A stretch of DNA of 64,000 bases from Armatimonadota bacterium (GTDB lineage Bacteria; Armatimonadota; UBA10988), in the NCBI GenBank assembly GCA_016235455.1, contig JACRKZ010000018.1, positions 1 to 64,000 of the forward strand, in the 5' to 3' direction. The translations under genes were made by a program, and so were the position numbers. Shown one piece after another: positions 58,693 through 64,000 of the stretch (within the stretch, counting starts at the first letter, position 1; the number at the start of each line of letters is the position of its first letter). Below the pieces are notes generated by a model. It had not been told where the DNA came from, ran no database searches, and saw only the letters and a program-made list of their open reading frames with translations.

Positions 58693-60201
58693 ATGGTCTC
58701 GCGACGCGGCTTGCTCGCCGGCGCTGGTGCCGCTTTGGCGGCGTCGGCGCTCAGAGCCCAGCCCAAGCAGCCGCTGAACCTGCTGTTCCTGATGACCGAC
58801 CAGCACCATGCCGGTTGGCTGGGCTGCGCTGGGCATCCGCTGGTCAAGACGCCGAACATGGACCGCCTGGCTCGACAGGGCACGCGCTTTGGCAACGCCT
58901 TCGCGCCCGTACCCTACTGCTCACCCACGCGCCTGGCACTGATGACCGGCCGCTATCCCAGCAGCCTGGGCCTGGGCCGCAACCTGACTGAGAACCAGGA
59001 CGCGCTGCGACTGCGCGAGCCCACGCGCACCTATGCCCACCAACTCGCCGATCGCGGCTACCACTGCCACCAGCTCGGCAAGTGGCATCTGGGCGACCCG
59101 ACCGAGCTGACCTGCTACCCGACGCCGGACGCACAGGCTATCACCAACGCTGGTCGCGACGCCCGCCGCGCGGCCGGCGACAAGGCCTTCGACGATGGTC
59201 CTCGGCCCGGCGAGAGCGAGCTGGCCGGCGATGTGTGGTTGCGCCAGCCGGTGGCCGAGGCCCACCGACGATTCCTCGAACAGCCCACGCATCCCGCCCA
59301 AGACGTGGGCGCCATCGGCCGCTCCCGACTGCGGCCCGAGTACCAGCCCGAGCAGGCCATCACCGACCGCTGCCTGGAGTTGATGAAGGCGCACCGGACC
59401 GAGCCGTTCGCCATCACCTGGTCGGTCAGCCCGCCGCATGCGCTGTGGACCGCGCCATCGCCCTATTACGACCAATACGACCCGGCCGCCTTCGAGCTGC
59501 CAGCCACCTGGCGCCAGCCGCCAGAGGCGTGGCGCAACTCGGCCGCGGCGATCATGGGCCGCACCTATGGCGAGGCCGGCCTGCGCGAGTACCTGCGCTG
59601 CTACGCCGCCCAGATCACCTTCATGGATGCGCTGCTCGGCCGGCTGTTGGACCAACTCGACGCGCTGGGCCTCGCGGAGCGCACGCTTGTGGTCTATACC
59701 AGCGACCATGGCAACCTCATGGGCCAGCACGCGATGATGGACAAGACCGTGGGCACCTTCTACGACGACCTGGTGCGCGTGCCGCTGATCATGCGGTTGC
59801 CGGGCGCCATTCCCGCCGGCGCGGTGCGCGATGGCGCGGTCTCGCTGGTCGATCTGCCGCCCACGCTCCTGGGCTACCTGGGCGCGCCGCCGCTGCCCGG
59901 CTGCCATGGCCATGACCTGCGCGGCGTGGTGGACGGCCGCGAGCCGGGCCAGGACACCATCTTCGCCGAGCGCAACGAGCCGCGATCGCCCAACGCCGCG
60001 CGCATGGTGCGCACGCGCGACTGGAAGCTGTGCCTGCTGGGCCGCGGGCGAGGCGAGCTCTACGACCTCGCGCGCGACCCCGACGAGACAACCAACCTGT
60101 TCGATGACCCCGCCCGTGCACCCGTCGTGTCGGACCTGACCCGGCGGCTGCGCGACCATGCCAAGGCGGTGGGCGATCCAGCCGCCGTGGCCAGCGCGTG
60201 A
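58693..60201 (+). CDS. Type I sulfatase with Tat signal
   Basis: Hydrolyses sulfate esters, probably in the periplasm. 502 residues. Twin-arginine signal: VSRRGLLAGAGAALAASALR. The sulfatase signature is VPYCSPTRLALMTGRYPSSL, with the Cys (CxPxR) that becomes formylglycine; metal-site residues are in LFLMTDQHH and YTSDHGNLMGQHAMMDK. ATG 58693 follows AGGAG by eight bases; GTG 58663 is an alternative. A formylglycine-generating enzyme is needed and not in the window. Linked to the secreted proteins on either side. Confidence 0.94.
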   Translation: MVSRRGLLAGAGAALAASALRAQPKQPLNLLFLMTDQHHAGWLGCAGHPLVKTPNMDRLARQGTRFGNAFAPVPYCSPTRLALMTGRYPSSLGLGRNLTENQDALRLREPTRTYAHQLADRGYHCHQLGKWHLGDPTELTCYPTPDAQAITNAGRDARRAAGDKAFDDGPRPGESELAGDVWLRQPVAEAHRRFLEQPTHPAQDVGAIGRSRLRPEYQPEQAITDRCLELMKAHRTEPFAITWSVSPPHALWTAPSPYYDQYDPAAFELPATWRQPPEAWRNSAAAIMGRTYGEAGLREYLRCYAAQITFMDALLGRLLDQLDALGLAERTLVVYTSDHGNLMGQHAMMDKTVGTFYDDLVRVPLIMRLPGAIPAGAVRDGAVSLVDLPPTLLGYLGAPPLPGCHGHDLRGVVDGREPGQDTIFAERNEPRSPNAARMVRTRDWKLCLLGRGRGELYDLARDPDETTNLFDDPARAPVVSDLTRRLRDHAKAVGDPAAVASA

Positions 60202-60230
60202 CTTACAATGGTGGGAAAGTGAGACTGCCG

Positions 60231-61454
60231 ATGCGTCACTCCGTGCTCTTCCTGGTGTTGGCCGCGGCGACCGCGTGCCTGGGCGCCGACGCCGTGACCG
60301 AGCTCAAGGCCTGGCTGGCCAAGCCCGCCGCCAGCCGCGCGCCGCTTGGCGACCAGGCCTTCGCCGGAGCGCCGTTGACCAAGACCCAGGCCGACGCCGC
60401 TCAGGCACTGCTGTGGGCCGACCATGTGGCCACCTTCCGCCGCGACCGAGCCGCCGAGGTGACCGCGCGCGCACTCCGCGAGGGCGACCTGGTCATGCCC
60501 TTCTTCTACAGCCTGCACGGCAAGAAGCCGGCCGGCGGGCGCAGTCTGTTCGTCTCCATGCACGGCGGCGGCGGCGCGCCCAAGGCGGTCAATGACCAGC
60601 AGTACGAGAACCAGAAGGCGCTCTACGCCCCGGAGGAAGGCGTCTACCTCGCGCCGCGTGCGCCAACCGACACCTGGAACCTGTGGCACGAGGCGCATAT
60701 CGACCGCCTCTTCGACCGGCTCATCCAGAATCTGATCGTCCTGGAGGACGTGAACCCCAACCGCGTCTACCTCATGGGCTACTCGGCCGGTGGTGACGGC
60801 GTCTATCAGCTCGCGCCGCGCATGGCCGACCGCTTCGCGGCGGCGGCCATGATGGCCGGGCATCCCAACGATGCCTCGCCGCTGGGCCTGCGCAACCTGC
60901 CGTTCATTATCCAGGTGGGCGCGCTGGACGACGGCTACAACCGCAACAAGGTGGCTGCCGAGTGGGGCAAGAAGCTCGACGACTTGCAGAAGGCCGACCC
61001 AGCTGGCTACGTGCACGAGACCATCCTGCGCGAAGGCAAGCACCACGGGATGGACCGCGACGACGCCATGGCCGTGCCGTGGATGGCCAAGGCGACCCGC
61101 AGTCCCTTCCCCACGCGCGTCGTCTGGCACCAGTCGGGCACCACGCACCGGCGCTTCTACTGGCTCGCGGTCGATGGTGAACACGCGAAAGCCGGCGCGG
61201 ATGTGGTGGCCAGCTACGACAAGGCCGCCAACACTGTGACCATCGAGTCATCGTCGGTCGACCGCTTGACCGTGCGACTGAGTGACGCCATGGTCAACCT
61301 GAACCGCCCAGTGACGGTGCGGTTCGGCGAGAAGGTGCTCCAGACCGCCTACGCGCCGCGCAGCATCGTGGTCATCGCGCAGACGATGGACGAGTATGGC
61401 GATCCGGCCAGCGTCTGTGCGGCGAGCATCGACCTCACGCTGCCGGGCCGCTAG
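60231..61454 (+). CDS. Secreted alpha/beta-hydrolase (esterase/depolymerase-like)
   Basis: 407 residues with signal peptide RHSVLFLVLAAATACLGADA. The nucleophile elbow is YLMGYSAGGDGVYQLAPRM (GxSxG), the oxyanion region SLFVSMHGGGG, the acid IQVGALDDGYN and the His GKHHGMD. The C-terminal 80 residues form a beta domain. The substrate could be an acylated polysaccharide. ATG 60231 starts the signal; GTG 60198 overlaps the sulfatase stop. Its stop codon shares CTAG with that of the convergent regulator gene. Confidence 0.85.
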   Translation: MRHSVLFLVLAAATACLGADAVTELKAWLAKPAASRAPLGDQAFAGAPLTKTQADAAQALLWADHVATFRRDRAAEVTARALREGDLVMPFFYSLHGKKPAGGRSLFVSMHGGGGAPKAVNDQQYENQKALYAPEEGVYLAPRAPTDTWNLWHEAHIDRLFDRLIQNLIVLEDVNPNRVYLMGYSAGGDGVYQLAPRMADRFAAAAMMAGHPNDASPLGLRNLPFIIQVGALDDGYNRNKVAAEWGKKLDDLQKADPAGYVHETILREGKHHGMDRDDAMAVPWMAKATRSPFPTRVVWHQSGTTHRRFYWLAVDGEHAKAGADVVASYDKAANTVTIESSSVDRLTVRLSDAMVNLNRPVTVRFGEKVLQTAYAPRSIVVIAQTMDEYGDPASVCAASIDLTLPGR

Positions 61455-63997
61455 CTGACGGCCAGGTCCAGGGCCTCGTCAGCCGCGAGGCCCCCGCCCT
61501 CGGCCACGTGCGCGACCCAGCGCTCACCCAGCACCGCGCGCGCCGGCGCGAGTGCCTCATCCAGGTCGCGTTGCCAGCGCTCAGGCAGCGGCATGGCCAA
61601 CTCGCGTCGCAGCGCCGTGGCCGCGCCGACCAGCCGTGCCGCGCGCTCAGGCGCACTATCCGCGGCGATCATGGCCAGCCCCTCAAGCACTTCGGGGTAG
61701 CCGGCGCGGTGGCCCAAGGCCACGCGCAGGGCGAGGCTGCGTCGGTACAGTGTCGTCGCCGCCTCGGTGTCGCCACGCCGCAGCGCGAGCAGACCCAAGT
61801 TGGCCAGACCGGCAGCCAGGGTGCCCTGGTCACCTTCCTGCTCGGCGATGGCCACGCTCTCACCCAGCAAGTGCTCGGCGCTGGCCAGGTCGCCGGTGTC
61901 ATAGAGCACGCTGGCCAGGTTGTTGAGCAGCGCGCACTGGACATGCCGGTCGCCCACCTCGGCCGATAGCCGCTGCGTCTCTTCCAGGTATCCGCGGGCC
62001 TCGGCCAGCTCACGCTGGTCGATGGCCAGGATGCCCAGGTTCGCCAGCGCCACCACCTCCCCCCGCCGGTCGCCCAAGTCGCGGTAACAGGCCAACGCTT
62101 CCAGCTGCTGGCCGCGCGCCGCTGGCGCATCGCCCAGCAGACGGCACAGAATGCCCAGCTCGTTGCGGGCACGAGCCCGGTCGAGCGGCGCGCCGCCGTC
62201 ACGCGCCAAGGCCTGCTCCAGTTGCTGCCGGCCCTCGGCCAGCATGCCGCGCGCCGCCCAGTACCAACCCAGCAGGCCGGCCAGCGCCAGGCCCAGCGCG
62301 GCGCCGGCGGAGGCCACGTCGCACCAGGCCAGTGCCGCTCGCAGGTTGTCCTGCTCGTCGTCCAGGCGGCGCAGGCCCTCGTCGCCGCCCATCGGCGGCT
62401 CAGCCCGGCGCGCCAGCTCCAGGCACCAGCCCAGGTGCCGGTCGCGCACTTGCTCGACGCCGCCCTGCTCCAGCAGGCGCTCGGCGGCATACTGCCGCAC
62501 GGTCTCCAGCAAGCGGTCGCGGCCGGTCTCGTCGTCATGCACCACCAACGACTTGTCAACCAGGCCGGCCAGCCGGTCCAGAAGTTCCCAGTCCTCGTCG
62601 CCGTCGCCGCACACCGCCGCCACCGCTTCGAGCGGCCAGCCGCCGGCGAAGACGCTGAGCCGCGCCAGCAGTTGCCGCTCGTCGGCGTCGAGCAGGTCGT
62701 AGCTCCAGTCGATGAGCGCCTGCAGCGTGCGTTGGCGCGGCAAGGCCGTGCGGCTGCCGCCGGTCAGCAGGCGGAAGCGTTGGTCGAGCCGCTGCGCGAG
62801 TTGCGGCAGCGTCATCGAGCGCACGCGCGCCGCGGCGAGCTCCAGCGCCAGCGGGATGCCGTCGAGCCGACGGCAGACCTCCGCCGCCGCCTCACGGTTG
62901 GCCTCGCTCAGCACAAAGCCCGGCGAGACGGCGGCGGCGCGCCGCGCCAGCAGCTCGACCGCCTCATCGAGCCCCAGCGACGGCACCGGATAGGTCACTT
63001 CGCCCGCGATGCCCAATGCCTCGCGACTGGTCACGAGGACCCTGAGCGCCGGGCAGCCGCGCAGCAGCGCCTCGGCCAGCAGGGCCGCCGCATGAATGAC
63101 ATGCTCGCAGTTGTCCAGCACCAGCAGCGCGCTCTGGCCGGCCAGATGCGCGGTCACGGCCGCCAGGGCATCGCGGCCGGGCTCCTCCTTGAGGCCGAGG
63201 CTGGTCGCGACCGCGCCGGCCACCAGGTCGGGATCGGCCACCGCCGCCAGCTCGGTCAGCCAGATGCCATCACCGTCGGCCACCAGTTGCTCGGCGGCCA
63301 CCGCCAGTGCCAGCCGCGTCTTACCCGTGCCGCCGACGCCGGTCAGCGTGACCAGCCGGCCGGCGCGCAGCAGCGACGCCACCTCGTTCAGTTCGCGCTG
63401 GCGGCCCACCAGATCGTCGGCTGGGACAGGCAGGTTGTTGGGCACCTCGTCGAGTGACAGCGGGCGCCGACGATCGTCCGGCAGGTCCGCGTGGACGAGC
63501 TGAAAGATGCGCTCGGGCAGGCGGAAGTCGCGCAGCCGGTGCCGACCCAGATCACGCAAGGTCACACCATCGGGTGGCACGGCGGGCACCGCCAGCTCCG
63601 CCAGCAGCACCTGGTCACCTTGAGCCACGGCCAGCAAGCGAGCGGCCCGGTTGAGCGGGCTGCCGAAGTAGTCGCCGTCGCGCAGTTCCGCCGGGCCGCG
63701 GCTCAGCGCCATGCGCGTGGGTAGTTCCAGGCCGTCGGGCCAGACCACGGCGCGGAGCGCGCGCTGTCCGTCGAGCGCGGCGCGAAGCGCATCGGCCGGC
63801 TCCGTGAACGCGGCGCAGAGCCCGTCGCCCAGCGTCTTGAAGACAATGCCACCAGCCGCCTCCACGGCCTGGCGCAAACGGGCCTCATGCTCGGGCAGGG
63901 CGGCGGCCATGGCCTGAGCGTGCGACTCCCAGAGCCGCGTGGAGCCCTGGATGTCGGTGAACAGAAAGGTCACCTCGCTGTCAGCATGGCCAGCCAT
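61451..63997 (-). CDS. Class III nucleotide cyclase with STAND ATPase and TPR domains
   Basis: 848 residues visible; the N-terminus is near the window edge and an upstream start is possible. Cyclase domain 5-165: VTFLFTDIQGSTRLWE and VFKTLGDGLCAAF hold the two metal aspartates, GSPLNRAARLL the transition-state Asn and Arg. An AfsR/MalT-like ATPase (about 195-450) has GVGGTGKTRLAL and ALLVLDNCEHVIH. TPR repeats (about 550-800) include ALACYRDLGDRRGEVVALAN and LGLLALRRGDTEAATTLYRR. It probably makes cAMP or cGMP in response to a signal bound by the TPR part. No DNA-binding domain is visible. Confidence 0.92.
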   Translation of the reverse strand: MAGHADSEVTFLFTDIQGSTRLWESHAQAMAAALPEHEARLRQAVEAAGGIVFKTLGDGLCAAFTEPADALRAALDGQRALRAVVWPDGLELPTRMALSRGPAELRDGDYFGSPLNRAARLLAVAQGDQVLLAELAVPAVPPDGVTLRDLGRHRLRDFRLPERIFQLVHADLPDDRRRPLSLDEVPNNLPVPADDLVGRQRELNEVASLLRAGRLVTLTGVGGTGKTRLALAVAAEQLVADGDGIWLTELAAVADPDLVAGAVATSLGLKEEPGRDALAAVTAHLAGQSALLVLDNCEHVIHAAALLAEALLRGCPALRVLVTSREALGIAGEVTYPVPSLGLDEAVELLARRAAAVSPGFVLSEANREAAAEVCRRLDGIPLALELAAARVRSMTLPQLAQRLDQRFRLLTGGSRTALPRQRTLQALIDWSYDLLDADERQLLARLSVFAGGWPLEAVAAVCGDGDEDWELLDRLAGLVDKSLVVHDDETGRDRLLETVRQYAAERLLEQGGVEQVRDRHLGWCLELARRAEPPMGGDEGLRRLDDEQDNLRAALAWCDVASAGAALGLALAGLLGWYWAARGMLAEGRQQLEQALARDGGAPLDRARARNELGILCRLLGDAPAARGQQLEALACYRDLGDRRGEVVALANLGILAIDQRELAEARGYLEETQRLSAEVGDRHVQCALLNNLASVLYDTGDLASAEHLLGESVAIAEQEGDQGTLAAGLANLGLLALRRGDTEAATTLYRRSLALRVALGHRAGYPEVLEGLAMIAADSAPERAARLVGAATALRRELAMPLPERWQRDLDEALAPARAVLGERWVAHVAEGGGLAADEALDLAVS

Positions 63998-64000
63998 GCC

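Noticed and set aside
1..64000. CRISPR arrays, insertion sequences, phage genes, rRNA
   Set aside because: No regularly spaced repeats, transposase, integrase or rRNA sequence was recognised.

Overview
The window is a compact, visibly GC-rich bacterial chromosome segment with about 55 protein genes, two tRNA genes and very little spacer. I see no rRNA, insertion sequence, CRISPR array or phage module. The lineage cannot be fixed from the sequence alone. The mix suggests a free-living environmental bacterium of the Armatimonadota or Planctomycetota kind: bacillithiol enzyme BshC, squalene genes hpnCDE, a type I sulfatase, a PhyH dioxygenase, a Gfo/Idh/MocA oxidoreductase, an FG-GAP repeat protein, many GTG starts and tRNAs without encoded CCA. 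That is a low-confidence inference.

Left part (1-9720). A YtfQ/YtfR-like sugar ABC importer runs leftward off the edge. Divergent from it are two unknown proteins, a CPBP-type membrane protease, bshC, gpsA, and a cluster of two SIS-domain paralogs flanking an unknown protein, closed by a clear terminator.

Serpin region (9868-18743). Four consecutive secreted serpins form a leftward operon (16943 to 11967), followed by a frameshifted GNAT gene and an FG-GAP protein. The serpins differ in their reactive loops, and shared blocks suggest mosaic evolution. A PduO-type cobalamin adenosyltransferase and a membrane protein with a cysteine-rich two-CW-like segment lie to the right and overlap at their 3' ends.

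Ammonium and signalling (18886-28369). Two tandem Amt transporters share a promoter box at the same distance from the -10 element and start codon. After tRNA-Pro(GGG) comes a five-gene phosphosignalling operon: Ser/Thr kinase with FHA, a degenerate kinase-like segment fused to PP2C, a VWA protein, a double zinc ribbon with FHA, and a second kinase. tRNA-Arg(TCT) lies convergent to its end.

Middle (28410-44229). Leftward: an RNase Z-like metallo-hydrolase, an OPT-like membrane protein and a 1574-residue fusion of an M28-like fold with FtsX-type permease segments. The M28-like part has lost most metal ligands. Rightward: a TPR membrane protein, TldD, a secreted unknown and a GNAT_C-like protein. 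A large branched palindrome separates these from a leftward Gfo/Idh gene, with a TfoX-N protein and PhyH further right.

Right part (44364-63997). A TetA-like MFS pump, a PhnP-like hydrolase that appears to start with ATC, an RsmJ-like methyltransferase, two related coiled-coil proteins, hpnCDE, a 7Fe-type ferredoxin, a cysteine hydrolase, an EI24 membrane protein, a radical SAM protein with an in-frame low-complexity insertion, a 2-hydroxyacid dehydrogenase, a large secreted protein, a Tat-type sulfatase, a secreted esterase and a cyclase-STAND-TPR regulator at the edge. The best candidates for something new are the serpin quartet, the phosphosignalling island, the dead-peptidase/FtsX fusion and the paired amt promoter element.
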